The position numbers were made by a program, and so were the translations under genes. 64,000 bases of DNA from Caldilineaceae bacterium (GTDB taxonomy: Bacteria > Chloroflexota > Anaerolineae > Caldilineales > Caldilineaceae). The notes beneath the pieces are model-generated. The model did not search any database, was not told the origin of the DNA, and worked only from the letters and a program-made list of their open reading frames with translations. Shown here in pieces: positions 52,943 through 62,600 of this stretch. The stretch is taken from assembly GCA_019637685.1 (NCBI GenBank), contig JAHBVF010000036.1, positions 1-64,000 on the forward strand, read 5' to 3'. Within the stretch, counting starts at the first letter, position 1, and every line of letters starts with the position of its first letter.

Positions 52943-52971
52943 ATTGTATTCCCGATGAAGGGCCTTGTCAA
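52943..52971 (-). promoter_or_regulatory. Promoter of hpf
   Basis: On the minus strand a perfect TTGACA (52966-52971) and TACAAT (52943-52948) are 17 bases apart, about 110 bases from the hpf start. A small ACACC/GGTGT hairpin lies in the leader. Confidence 0.8.
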
Positions 52972-53013
52972 CCAGTCCAATGTCGGGCCTTTTACCTAGA
53001 CAAATGGCCTGTC

Positions 53014-53757
53014 TCAAACGTCATCGGGCAGAGTACCGCCCGAAGGGGCTGGTGTGGCAAGCACCAAACCGTATACTTCAACTGCACCGGCCAGCTTCAA
53101 GGCCTGGGCACAGGCGGTCAGTGTGGCCCCGGTCGTAAAAACATCATCCACCAGCAACAATCGTTTCCCTGCCACTTCTCCCCCTGCCTGGAAAGCATCT
53201 GCCACATTCTGCCGCCGTTCCACAGCCGAAAGACCGACCTGGGATTGGGTCTGCCGGGAGCGATGCAGCCAGGAGTCAGCGAGGGGCAACCCAAAATGCT
53301 CGACAAATGCCCGGCCCAATAGCCCAGACTGGTTGTAGCGCCGATCGGCCAGACGCTTGGCGTGCAAGGGTACAGGCACTACCCCGTCCAGCATAGGCAA
53401 GATGTCAGGCCAGGGCGGTTGCTGGGCGGCGGCAATCAGATAACGTGCCAGCAGCGGGGCGAGTTCCGGTTGAGCGCCGTATTTCAATCCACGGATGGCG
53501 CTGCGTACCGGTTCTGTGTAGACTGTAGCCACCCGTACCAGCGCGAGCGCGTCTTTGTCACCGCCCCGGCAAGCCGCGCAATAAGCAGTGGGCCTGACCT
53601 GTGGCCGTCCGCAATGCTCACAGAAAGGAGCCACCACCGGCAGAACGTCCTGGGCACACTGCGGGCAGAAAACAAAGCCCGCCCTGGCACAGCCTGCGCA
53701 CCGGGGCGGGAAGAAAAGATCGAGCAATTGATTGCCGAGCCGGGCCAGGGAGATCAC
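53014..53757 (-). CDS. comF: ComF-family phosphoribosyltransferase-like protein
   Basis: 247 residues. An N-terminal zinc-finger region has CAGCARAG, CPQC, CEHCGRP and CAAC. The C-terminal phosphoribosyltransferase domain has VPVPLHAKRLADRRYNQSGLLGR and the PRPP loop LLLVDDVFTTGATL. ComF proteins are needed for DNA uptake in several bacteria. Its start codon overlaps the stop of the upstream Flp pilin gene by four bases, so they are coupled, which would suit a pilus or competence function. Confidence 0.92.
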   Translation of the reverse strand: MISLARLGNQLLDLFFPPRCAGCARAGFVFCPQCAQDVLPVVAPFCEHCGRPQVRPTAYCAACRGGDKDALALVRVATVYTEPVRSAIRGLKYGAQPELAPLLARYLIAAAQQPPWPDILPMLDGVVPVPLHAKRLADRRYNQSGLLGRAFVEHFGLPLADSWLHRSRQTQSQVGLSAVERRQNVADAFQAGGEVAGKRLLLVDDVFTTGATLTACAQALKLAGAVEVYGLVLATPAPSGGTLPDDV

Positions 53758-53951
53758 CCCACGAACCTGACCAGAAATGCATCGCCCTGGACAGGAAACC
53801 AGCGCAGGAAGAGATCGTTGACAAACGTACGCAGATCATCGCCCACAATCAGCAGAATCGACAGAACAACAATAGCAATCAGAACAATCATCAGCGCGTA
53901 TTCCAGAAAACTCTGGCCGCCCCGGTTGGGCGGTGTACGGGATAGGGACAT
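53754..53951 (-). CDS. Flp-type (type IVb) pilin-like protein
   Basis: 65 residues. The sequence GGQSFLEYALMIVLIAIVVLSI (here split: GGQSFLEYALMI plus VLIAIVVLSI) has the Flp prepilin layout, with a glycine before the cleavage site at 12/13, Glu17 and Tyr18, and a single hydrophobic helix. ATG follows GAGGAG. It overlaps comF by four bases. Other tad genes are not in the window, so it may be an isolated pilin. Confidence 0.8.
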   Translation of the reverse strand: MSLSRTPPNRGGQSFLEYALMIVLIAIVVLSILLIVGDDLRTFVNDLFLRWFPVQGDAFLVRFVG

Positions 53952-53994
53952 GGGACTCTCCTCTGCAAATATATATCCCTATTGAAACAGAAAA

Positions 53995-54026
53995 AAGCAG
54001 GGATCGCAACTTGTGCGATCCCTGCT
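53995..54026 (-). terminator. Terminator of the NarL-type regulator
   Basis: On the minus strand AAGCAGGGATCGCA pairs with TGCGATCCCTGCTT around a four-base loop and is followed by TTTT. It lies 35 bases past the stop at 54062. Confidence 0.85.
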
Positions 54027-54061
54027 TACAGAAAGGAGAAACCCAAAAAGAGGTACAACTT

Positions 54062-54802
54062 CTAGTTGATGGCGGCAGTGTCTTCCAGGCGCACCCAGCC
54101 CCGGCGCAGCGCCAGCACAGCAGCTTGGGTGCGGTCGTTCACGGCCAATTTGCGCAGAATGCTGCTCATATGATTCTTCACAGTCTGGCGGCTGATGCCC
54201 AGGGCGTGGGCAATCTCTTTGTTGCTGGCCCCCCGGGTGATGAACTGGAGAATCTCCATTTCCCTGGGGCTGAGAGGCACAAACATTTCGTCCGGCGACT
54301 CGCCAAAGATGGCCAGGTCTTCAAACTGGCGAATCATCCAGCGGGCCACCTGGGGCCGGTTCATCACTTCTTCGCCGATGACGTAATTGTTCTGGGAAAC
54401 AGCCCGCACAGCCGGAATAAGCTCACTGGGCAGCACATCCTTGGAATAGTAGGCCGCGGCTCCGGCCCGCAGAGCGTGAAAGAGCTGCTCATCGTCGTGA
54501 TAAGCGGTCAGAATAATCACGCCAATCGTACTGCCTTGGGGATGGTTCTTGATCTCGCGGGTCGCCTGCAATCCGTTCTTTCCGGGCAGGTTGATGTCCA
54601 TCAAAATCACATCGGGCTGAAGTTCCAGCGCTTTGTCCACTGCTTCGGCGCCGTCTTCCACTTCGGAAACTACCCGCAGATCGCTTTCGCCTTCCAGCAC
54701 ACGACGTAGACCTTGACCAAAAAGCGGGTGATCTTCCACAATCATTATGCGGATACTGTCTGTATCCCTGTCACCGTTTCGATAATGTTCGATATGCGCC
54801 AT
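54062..54802 (-). CDS. NarL/FixJ-family response regulator
   Basis: 246 residues. Receiver: acidic D24 (VEDHP), phospho-acceptor D69 (LMDINLPG). The LuxR-type HTH (about 170-235) has LSPREMEILQFITRGASNKEIAHALGIS as its core, split here as LSPREMEILQF and SNKEIAHALGIS, then RQTVKNHMSSILRKL. Its kinase is not adjacent. ATG at 54802 follows AGAGG; it has its own terminator. The gap 54803-55173 contains only the candidate promoter at 55091 that I can support. Confidence 0.92.
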   Translation of the reverse strand: MAHIEHYRNGDRDTDSIRIMIVEDHPLFGQGLRRVLEGESDLRVVSEVEDGAEAVDKALELQPDVILMDINLPGKNGLQATREIKNHPQGSTIGVIILTAYHDDEQLFHALRAGAAAYYSKDVLPSELIPAVRAVSQNNYVIGEEVMNRPQVARWMIRQFEDLAIFGESPDEMFVPLSPREMEILQFITRGASNKEIAHALGISRQTVKNHMSSILRKLAVNDRTQAAVLALRRGWVRLEDTAAIN

Positions 54803-55090
54803 ACTTGCCTCTCATACTCAAATAAGAATTTGCACAATTGCTCAGACTCTACGCTATTTTGCCTAACCTAATCTACTGTGCGCTTGCTGGCTGTTAGTAT
54901 TTATCGCCAAAAGAGCGACAGGCAGTTGTAGTTTTTACTGCTGAATGGAGTATAACATTCTCTATATTTAGGTTCAATACACGGCTGCCCGCCAATATGC
55001 GTATTTGTTGACGATCTGGTATCCCCGTCCCATTGTTCACTGCTATTCGTACGTATTTCTGCGGGCGCTACTGTTGCCAGCCGCTGGCGG

Positions 55091-55120
55091 TTGCTACACT
55101 CTATCCCTCAATGTTATACT
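55091..55120 (+). promoter_or_regulatory. Promoter of the coiled-coil zinc-ribbon gene
   Basis: TTGCTA (55091-55096) and TATACT (55115-55120) are 18 bases apart, about 50 bases before the GTG start. Confidence 0.5.
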
Positions 55121-55173
55121 TTAGAGAGGAAACATTGCAATACTCAAACCTTCGCACATTTTCAGGAGCCTAT

Positions 55174-55878
55174 GTGAATCCAATCGCTGACCTATACCGT
55201 CTGCAAGAAATTGATACAGCCTGGGAAAAGATTCGACAGCGCATCCTGCAATTGCAGAAGTTTGTGGGTGGTTCACCAAAGCTGAATCAGGTCCGGGAGC
55301 AGACCCAGGCTGCCGAAATAGAACTGAATACAATCCGCAAGGAACAGCAGGACACAGAGCTTGAAGCAAATTCCCTGGGCGAACGGGTCCGCGAATCCGA
55401 GGCCATACTGATGGGGGGGCAGGTGCAAAACCCCAAAGAATTGGAAGCCTTGCAGGCGAATGTGGAATCCATGCGCCGCCATAAGGAGACGCTCGACGAT
55501 CGCAGTGTGGAAGCGCTGGTCAAAGCCGAAAGCCTGGCAGCGAAATATGCATCCTTGCAGGAAAGCCTGTCCACAATGGAGGCAGAGTGGACATCCACGC
55601 AGGCGACCATTGAAGAAGAATTGCAGCGGCGCAAAAAAGAGTATGTCTACCTGAAGAACATACGGGATGAAGCGGTCAAGACTATCTCCGCCAAGTACCT
55701 GGAGCAATACGAGTATTTGCGTGGCCGCAAGAACGGGATAGCCGTGGCCAAACTGGAAGATGATTCCTGCGGGGCCTGCCATATGCAGCTGCCTGTGGGT
55801 GTGATTGGCAGCGTGCGGCGCAATGAGGAGATGGTTTCGTGTACCGCGTGCGGGCGCATTCTCTTCGCGGCTGGATAG
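55174..55878 (+). CDS. Coiled-coil protein with C-terminal C4 zinc ribbon
   Basis: 234 residues. A long coiled coil (about 5-170; ADLYRLQEIDTAWEKIRQRI at the start) leads to a zinc ribbon with CGACHMQLP and CTACGRIL, the layout of the family represented by CT398/DR0291-like proteins. Members are thought to bind nucleic acids or secretion partners. I chose GTG at 55174, with CAGGAG five bases upstream; the overlapping ATG is in another frame and meets a stop at once. Confidence 0.85.
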   Translation: MNPIADLYRLQEIDTAWEKIRQRILQLQKFVGGSPKLNQVREQTQAAEIELNTIRKEQQDTELEANSLGERVRESEAILMGGQVQNPKELEALQANVESMRRHKETLDDRSVEALVKAESLAAKYASLQESLSTMEAEWTSTQATIEEELQRRKKEYVYLKNIRDEAVKTISAKYLEQYEYLRGRKNGIAVAKLEDDSCGACHMQLPVGVIGSVRRNEEMVSCTACGRILFAAG

Positions 55879-55939
55879 ATAAACCTGTTCGGAGCGGGAC
55901 GCTGAAGTTCACGCGCCTACAATCACTCTTTGACTGCCC

Positions 55940-56014
55940 AAGCCACCGGCGTTTACGCCCGAACGATGAAAACTCCGCCGATTCAATCGTTCGGGCCGAA
56001 AGTGCCGGTGCTTT
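55940..56014. other. Two-tier structured hairpin
   Basis: Outer arms AAGCCACCGGC / GCCGGTGCTT and perfect inner arms GCCCGAACGAT / ATCGTTCGGGC are separated by small internal loops. An 18-base apical region (GAAAACTCCGCCGATTCA) remains. On the plus strand TTTT lies at its 3' side, so it may be the terminator of the zinc-ribbon gene; its size and two-part design are greater than needed. Its conservation is unknown. Confidence 0.6.
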
Positions 56015-56061
56015 TCATTAAGCGCTGACCAATTGCCTGCACCGCTCTTTTGATTGCTATA

Positions 56062-56111
56062 TTTTGGCTGCCGGGTTTTTGACTGTCGAGCCTTTGGCTG
56101 TCGAGCTTTTG
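56062..56111. repeat. 15-bp tandem repeat
   Basis: Three and a half degenerate units of TTTTGGCTGTCGAG type: TTTTGGCTGCCGGG, TTTTGACTGTCGAG, CTTTGGCTGTCGAG and a partial unit. It lies just beyond the 3' end of the first subtilase gene. Confidence 0.7.
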
Positions 56112-56135
56112 ATCGCCCAGTACCCCGCCCAACAA

Positions 56136-59100
56136 TTACTCCCCAGACCCACCCCACACCTGTGGTATAAACAAGCGAGAGCCAAAGCGGACTTCCACTT
56201 CCTCACTCCGTTCCCCGATGCCGTTGTGCAGGTGCAGCAGCAACACGCCCCGACTGCGGTTGGCAGCCATGCGGTCCCGATCGGCCTCAACCGCGATTGT
56301 CGTGCCAGGCAGATCGTAGAAGAGGGGCAAATTGGCAAGACCGTTCTCCACCCGAATACCCGGAGCCATCACATCGTAGAAAAGCAACGGAGAACGATCG
56401 ATGATCTCGTCCGGGTCGTCGCTATCGATGCTTTGGGTGGTGATAGAATAGCTGAAGGAAGAAGAGAGGGGTGTCAGCCCGATATCTGCCGCATCGACAG
56501 CCAGAAGCAGGCTGCTGTTGTTGAAGACAGCTGTATCCAGCTCGGCGCGGGAGACCAGATTGCGAAAATGGGCCAGTTTCAGTGCCCCGGTCCGCGCCTC
56601 TTCCAGAATCGAGATAAATTCGTCTTTGCTGGCTGAGGAAGAAAATTCTGTGACATTCCCCGAACGCAGGATGAAATCGGTTGTGCCGTCCCCATCCCTG
56701 TCGATGTGTACCTGAAAAAGCACTTCATTGGGCGACGACCAATCGCCATAGGTGACCAGACCGAATACAATTTTGGCGCTCTCCAGGCCACCACTGGCCG
56801 CAATGTCCGAACCCACGCCCACATATTTCAAATCCCCGTGCTCTAGCAGCCCAGTGCTACTCTCTTCATTTGGGCTGCTGTATTGCAGTTCCAGCGCGGC
56901 CACCACCGAAACTGTATCGGTGGGAAAAGCAGCTTGCTGCAGGGATGGCGCAGACAGCAATCCCTGCCCCACCAATTGAATCGTCTGCACGCCGCTCACG
57001 ACTGCCCCGTAGTCCAGGCTGGCTTTGGTGGTGCGCATGGATGATATGGGTCGGGGCGCGGCATAGACAGGCAGACGCAGCACATTGTCAACCGTCTCCA
57101 CCTGGCCCCTGGCCGCGCCATTGAAATAGCCGTCTGCCTCAATCAAAAGGTATACGCCATTGGCGGCCAGGGCGGTCATGGCCTCTTGCGTCAGTGTGAC
57201 CGCGCCGGTGGCTGTCACCGGCGATTGGCTGCTGACAGCCTTTATCCCCAGACTTTGCAGACGGGGACCGTTGGCGTAAAACTGGCCCAGGTGCAGGTCT
57301 GCGCTGGTCACAGTCAGTTGCGCACTGGCCGAAAGGGTAAGGGTATAGGTCAGCTGGCCCGTCTCCGGCGAGAGAATGCCATCCAGCAATCCCGTGACGT
57401 CGGTTGTTGCACCTGCCAACAGACTGTGGCCCGAAAGCCGGGCCTGGACGCGGGTCTGCTGGGGCCAGACGTAGACAAAGCCCGTCTCCTCGCGCAGGAT
57501 ATGCCGGGGGAATAGTCCCTGGAGCGCCACTGTGGGATCACCCGCGTTGGGCAATTGATCGGCCTGGGCATTGAACAGAACCGCGATATTCAGAGAATTG
57601 TAGGGGAGGAGTTGGGCTGTGGGTCCGCCCAGAACGCTGAACTCGGCCCCAGGAATATCCACCACCGGTACATATTTCAGGAAGATACTCTGGGTGATGG
57701 GGCTTTTGTTGACCAGACGCAGATTCTTCAGGTCCTGAAATGTGCCCTGTACTTCAGGCGAGCCGTAGGAAAGGGAGACCTGGCCGGCGTTGCTGGCATT
57801 GTAGACAATGACACCCGCCTGGGCGGCCGCGCCAATATCCATCCGGCCGGCACCGGATCGGCCCGCGCCGTAGAGCGTCGAGGGCTGCTGATCGCTGACA
57901 GTGACATTGTAGCGGGCTGTGTTGAGCAGCAGCGCTTTGATCTCCTCCACTGTCCAGGTGGGGTGCAACTGACGAAGAAGCGCCGCGGCCCCGGCCACAA
58001 AGGGTGTAGCCATTGATGTGCCGCTGTAGGTAGCCGCGGCCACGCCTGTCCCCCGGGCCGCGGAACTGATGGAGACACCGGGCGCGGCGATCTCTGGCTT
58101 CAGCGCCGCGTCTCCCCGGCGGGGACCCCGGGCCGAAAAGGAGGCAACTGTATCAACAGCCGCGCTGGGATCACCGGCTGTCTCTGCGCTTGCCAGGCCA
58201 GCCAACGACGTGGCGGCCACGCTGATTGTCCGGTCGGCCACTCCCGGCGAATTGACTATATAATAGGCATCGCCGCTGTTGCCAGCCGCGGCCACCACAA
58301 TCACTCCGGCCAGCGTCGCGTTGTCCGCGGCTATCGAGCTGGGGTCATCGTAGGAGCCGTAGGAGGAACCAACCGAAAGATTGACCACATCCAAATGATC
58401 GGAAAAATCGCCGTCCCCGTTGGGGTCTACCGCCCACTCCAAGGCAGCCGGCACCAAATTCGACGCGCCCGTGCAGCCGAAAACTTTCAGTGCATACAAT
58501 TTGGCCCGGGGTGCAACACCCGGCCCGATTGCGAATTGGGAGAAAGGCAGTCCCCCCGTATAGACACCCGTATAGGCGGCACTGCCCTGCCAGAGTACAC
58601 CACTGCCGCCAGCAATGCCAGCCACGTGGGTTCCGTGTCCCCAGCAGTCCATGGGGTCCGGGTCGGGCTGTGGGATGGGGTTGCCGCCAGGGCGCACGTC
58701 GTACTTGTCCCCGGCAAAGTCATAGCCGCCGACGACGCGGGCTGTGGGAAAAGTGATTCCGGCCAATATATCGGTGATAACAGTGGAATCGTTGGCGGAA
58801 TAGCCTGTGCCTGGGCCAGCAAAGTCCCGGTGGAGATAGTCGATACCCGTGTCGATGATGCCGATGGAGACCGACTCCCCGCTCAGGCCGCCGGGGTAGA
58901 CCTGATTCCAGAGGGCGGGTGCGCCCAGAAAGGGGACAGCGCGCACAGTCTCGATTGTCTGGACAGGCAGGGGATGGACGGCAAGTACGCCGGGCAGTTC
59001 TGCGATCTGCCCGCGCAGTGCCGGATCGATGTACAGGGCGATTCCATTGTAGATTCGCTGGGTGCGATAGATGAATTGGGCCTGCTGGAGCGTTGGATCG

Positions 59101-59369
59101 GCCAGCAGCGCGCGCTGGCTGCTCTCGATGCGCTGGAACTGGGTTTGGGCCGCGGCAGTGGCCTGGGCCAGCGTGGCACGCCGTTCCAGCGCGTCGGCAT
59201 AGACCTGCGCGCTGGGGGCGTCGGCCAGTTGCACAAGAACGCCGATCGGCTCTGTTTCGCCTTCCTGCGCCTGTGCCGAACGGTCAGCGCCCAGCCAACC
59301 CAGCCCCGCCAGAAACAAAACCAGCGCCGCCGCGCCCAACACTCTTACTGCTCGTCTCATCAAACCCAT
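56136..59369 (-). CDS. Secreted S8 subtilisin-family peptidase with CHRD-like domain
   Basis: 1077 residues. Signal peptide about 1-35 (ends SAQAQ). A propeptide-like region precedes the S8 domain: D173 (IIDTGID), H245 (GHGTHVAG), N364 (AAGNSGD) and S452 (SGTSMATP). A CHRD-like beta domain (about 640-760; TDVTGLLDGILSPETGQL) and further beta modules follow. The C-terminus is SRLFIPQVWGGSGE. It is an extracellular serine protease. ATG at 59369 follows AGGTGA; ATG three codons later is an alternative. It is directly downstream of a second subtilase gene, with a terminator between. Confidence 0.9.
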   Translation of the reverse strand: MGLMRRAVRVLGAAALVLFLAGLGWLGADRSAQAQEGETEPIGVLVQLADAPSAQVYADALERRATLAQATAAAQTQFQRIESSQRALLADPTLQQAQFIYRTQRIYNGIALYIDPALRGQIAELPGVLAVHPLPVQTIETVRAVPFLGAPALWNQVYPGGLSGESVSIGIIDTGIDYLHRDFAGPGTGYSANDSTVITDILAGITFPTARVVGGYDFAGDKYDVRPGGNPIPQPDPDPMDCWGHGTHVAGIAGGSGVLWQGSAAYTGVYTGGLPFSQFAIGPGVAPRAKLYALKVFGCTGASNLVPAALEWAVDPNGDGDFSDHLDVVNLSVGSSYGSYDDPSSIAADNATLAGVIVVAAAGNSGDAYYIVNSPGVADRTISVAATSLAGLASAETAGDPSAAVDTVASFSARGPRRGDAALKPEIAAPGVSISSAARGTGVAAATYSGTSMATPFVAGAAALLRQLHPTWTVEEIKALLLNTARYNVTVSDQQPSTLYGAGRSGAGRMDIGAAAQAGVIVYNASNAGQVSLSYGSPEVQGTFQDLKNLRLVNKSPITQSIFLKYVPVVDIPGAEFSVLGGPTAQLLPYNSLNIAVLFNAQADQLPNAGDPTVALQGLFPRHILREETGFVYVWPQQTRVQARLSGHSLLAGATTDVTGLLDGILSPETGQLTYTLTLSASAQLTVTSADLHLGQFYANGPRLQSLGIKAVSSQSPVTATGAVTLTQEAMTALAANGVYLLIEADGYFNGAARGQVETVDNVLRLPVYAAPRPISSMRTTKASLDYGAVVSGVQTIQLVGQGLLSAPSLQQAAFPTDTVSVVAALELQYSSPNEESSTGLLEHGDLKYVGVGSDIAASGGLESAKIVFGLVTYGDWSSPNEVLFQVHIDRDGDGTTDFILRSGNVTEFSSSASKDEFISILEEARTGALKLAHFRNLVSRAELDTAVFNNSSLLLAVDAADIGLTPLSSSFSYSITTQSIDSDDPDEIIDRSPLLFYDVMAPGIRVENGLANLPLFYDLPGTTIAVEADRDRMAANRSRGVLLLHLHNGIGERSEEVEVRFGSRLFIPQVWGGSGE

Positions 59370-59524
59370 CGTTCACCTGCCCGCTGCTAGCCGCCGTTAT
59401 TCAATGCTGCACAATACCCCGCTCTTTATCAGAACCAGGGCAGAAACGCCATTTAGAGTACCCCATTGCCGTCCAGAAGTGAAACAGGAAAGCCTGTGCA
59501 GAGGGCAGATGCAGACCAGACAAC

Positions 59525-59562
59525 AAACAGAGCGGAGCCGATGGATCGGCTCCGCTCTGTTT
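59525..59562 (-). terminator. Terminator after the large subtilase gene
   Basis: Perfect 18-bp arms AAACAGAGCGGAGCCGAT and ATCGGCTCCGCTCTGTTT with a two-base loop. On the minus strand TTTGTTGTC follows. It lies about 70 bases after the stop at 59633. Confidence 0.8.
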
Positions 59563-59632
59563 GTGTTTCAGCAGGTATTGCAGTACGCAATGGGGGATGG
59601 GTGGACCCACCCCCCACGCTTGCATCACGGAA

Positions 59633-62600
59633 TTACTTTCTCAGCTCGGGCAGAACCAAACGGTACTTCACCCCGGCCACCGCGAATTCGGTCAGGTGGT
59701 CCAGCTTCAGGGTGAATTCGTTCTTTACTGTGTCGTGGCTGCAACCCGCGCACGGGAAGAGAGGCGACCAGACACCGTCTTTATAGAAGTAGACATTCAG
59801 GTTGGTCTCGTCGGTGATACCCGCGTTCTGCCAGTCGCTGTCCTGGTATTTTACAACCAGCGTGAAGGGCTGAGCGAAGGTCGTCACCGGGTTGCCGTTG
59901 GCATCCTTGGCCGTAATCACAATCGAGTTACCGGCAAAGGCGAGACCACCCAAGGCTGCACTGGGTTTGGACTGCTTGGCAACGCTGACAGTTGTGTTGC
60001 CACTGACAGCGCCCGCGGGGAAGTCCAGGAGGAATGTGCCGTCATCCGAGCGCAGCTGGCCGCCGGTGCCGGCTGTGACCGTACCCGTCACAGGCACTTC
60101 GCAGGCAGTGACGTTGACCTGACTGGTAGCGATGGTGCTGTTGCCGTAAGCGTCGCTCACTTCTGCACGCACCGTGTAGGTTCCACATTCCACGTAGTGG
60201 TGACTGGCCAAACCGTAGGTCCATCCGGTGTAGGGCGAACCATCACCCCAGTCCCAACGTGCCGCCCAGAAGCCAGCATGGGGCACATTGGAGTTAAGAT
60301 TGACATGGAATACAGCAATCTGGGAGGTTGTGATGTCGGCTGTATGACTAATCGTAGCCGTCGGCTCGTCCATCAGATAGTTCCAGAAGGTCTTGAGCAG
60401 CGTTTCGCGGCTGGTTGTGCCCACGCCGTTGTTCACGCCTTCCAACCCGAAGGCGGTGAAGACGGTAGCCCCTTGGCCGGCTGTGCCGGGCCGTTCCAGT
60501 GTGGGCTGATCCCGGTGGGCCACGGCAACCGTGCCATCCTCAACCAGGAGAGATCCTGGATAGCGCAGCAGTGGCATGTATTGATCGATCTCATACGGAG
60601 CGGCGCTGGGATCGAAGCCCCAGGCATTACTTGCCATCTCATCGATGTAGGCTTGGTTGGCGGCACCGTCGCCCTTGATTGCAGTGCTGGGCACCTGACC
60701 TCGCAGTTCGCCGCCGCCGTTGACTGTGGAATGGACATTGAAGTACATACCACCCGCTTCGCGCTGGGCATTCTGCTCCGGTGTGAGGGTGACAGAGCCG
60801 TTCCATTCAATGGTGCTTGTCACCACCTGGGGCTGGGTGAAGGGGAAGGTGGGGAAGATTACCCCGCCGTTCGTGCCAACAGTGCCACTGTGGATATGGG
60901 CGGCAGTGAGGGTCAGGACATCGGTCACACTGATTTCCACGTTGTAGGCCAACTTGCCGGTGAAGTTGTCATAGCTGAAGTTTGCCGTACCCAGGGCCAC
61001 GCTGTTGGTGACAGGCGTGGTTTCATTAAGACCGCTCAGTACCACCGAACCCACGGCGTGATTGACATCTGTCAGGTCCAGATAGAGTTCAAAGAACCGG
61101 GGTGGCGCATAGGCATGGCCTTCCACGGGCAGGGTAGGCAAGGAATAAGCGCTGACAGAATCCTGCAAGCAGGAACCACCCAGGGTTGCGCCGTAGAAGA
61201 AGGAGCCATTGCCGTCGCCACAGGCTTCGCCCATGACCCAACTGGCATCCTGACCCATGACGATAATCTTGCCGCCAGCCTGTACATACTCGTTCAGCCG
61301 GTTCATATCGCCGCCGGTCAGGGGCGTAGGAACTGTGAAGGAGCCATCGCTGTAGAAGTTATCACCTGTGAAGATCAGGACTGCTGTATAGGCCTTCAAC
61401 ACGGAGATGTCGGGCACGAAGCTGCTCGCGGAGCCGGCCGACGCATCTGTATCGAGGTAGTCATAGGAGTAGCCCAGGTTATCCAATGCAGTCCCGTAGT
61501 AGCTGGCATAGTTTGGCATTCCGAGAGACGAGCTACCGTCGTTGTCGATGAGCAGGACATCTGCCGTCTTCATTCCGGCAACCACCCGACCGAAGAAGGG
61601 CAGATGGGCCTTGTGAGTCGTGCCCTGCATCACAATGTAGCCCTGATTGATCCCCATACCTGTGCCCAGTGCCGGATCAAAGCCAACTGTAAAGCTCTTG
61701 GTTTCGCCGGGGGCCAGGGTCAGAGAAGCGGGTGTGACCGTAACGCCGGCCAGAGAAGTCGTCTGGGTGGGCGCAAAGCCATTGCCGGTGTAGAGGGTGG
61801 AGATATTGTAGGTCTCGGCCTGGCCGGTGACATTGGTCACCTTAATCTCGCGGCCCAGTTTGGCTGTGCCCGTGTAGACCAGACCGAAGTCTGCTGCGGG
61901 GGGGGCCAGAATCACGCCGGGGTCCATTGCCGCGCCAACATCCAGGCGGCCAGCGCCCATATCCGTGGGTTGGGCCGGGCTGGCATCGAAGTTGTACATG
62001 TCCATATATTTCGAGGTGGACATCAACGCCGATTTGATGGCATCGTTGGACCAGGTGGGGTATTTCTGGCGCAGGAGCGCAGCAGAACCGGCCACGTGGG
62101 GCGAAGCCATGGATGTACCAGACGCCTGCCCATAGCCCAGATGGCGGGCCTCACCCGTGGCTCCGATAGTATAGCCCTGGGCCATAATATTGACGCCAGG
62201 GGCGGCGATATCGGGTTTCAGGCTGTTGCGGGTGGAAGGACCCCGACTGCTGAAGCTGGCAATCAGGTCCGGCGTTGCCCCCGCCTGGAAGCCCTGGGTG
62301 TCCACCACCAGCTTGGCATCGTTGGGATGGGCAGCAGCGAAGCTTGCCAGGGAGGTGCCACCAGTCTGGCCCACAAAAATAGCGGGAATCGTGACCTGGT
62401 CTCCCACTGCGCCACCACCCATATTGATCAGGCTATCGCCCGCGTTGTTGTAGATCACAACGAACGATGCACCTGCTTGCTCAGCATTGAGTGCCTTCAG
62501 ACCAAATTCACAGCCACCGCGGCTGATGACAGCCGTCTTGCCCTGAAAGGCATTGGAACCAAAGGCTGTACAACCGGTAGTGTTGGTGGGGGAGATGACT

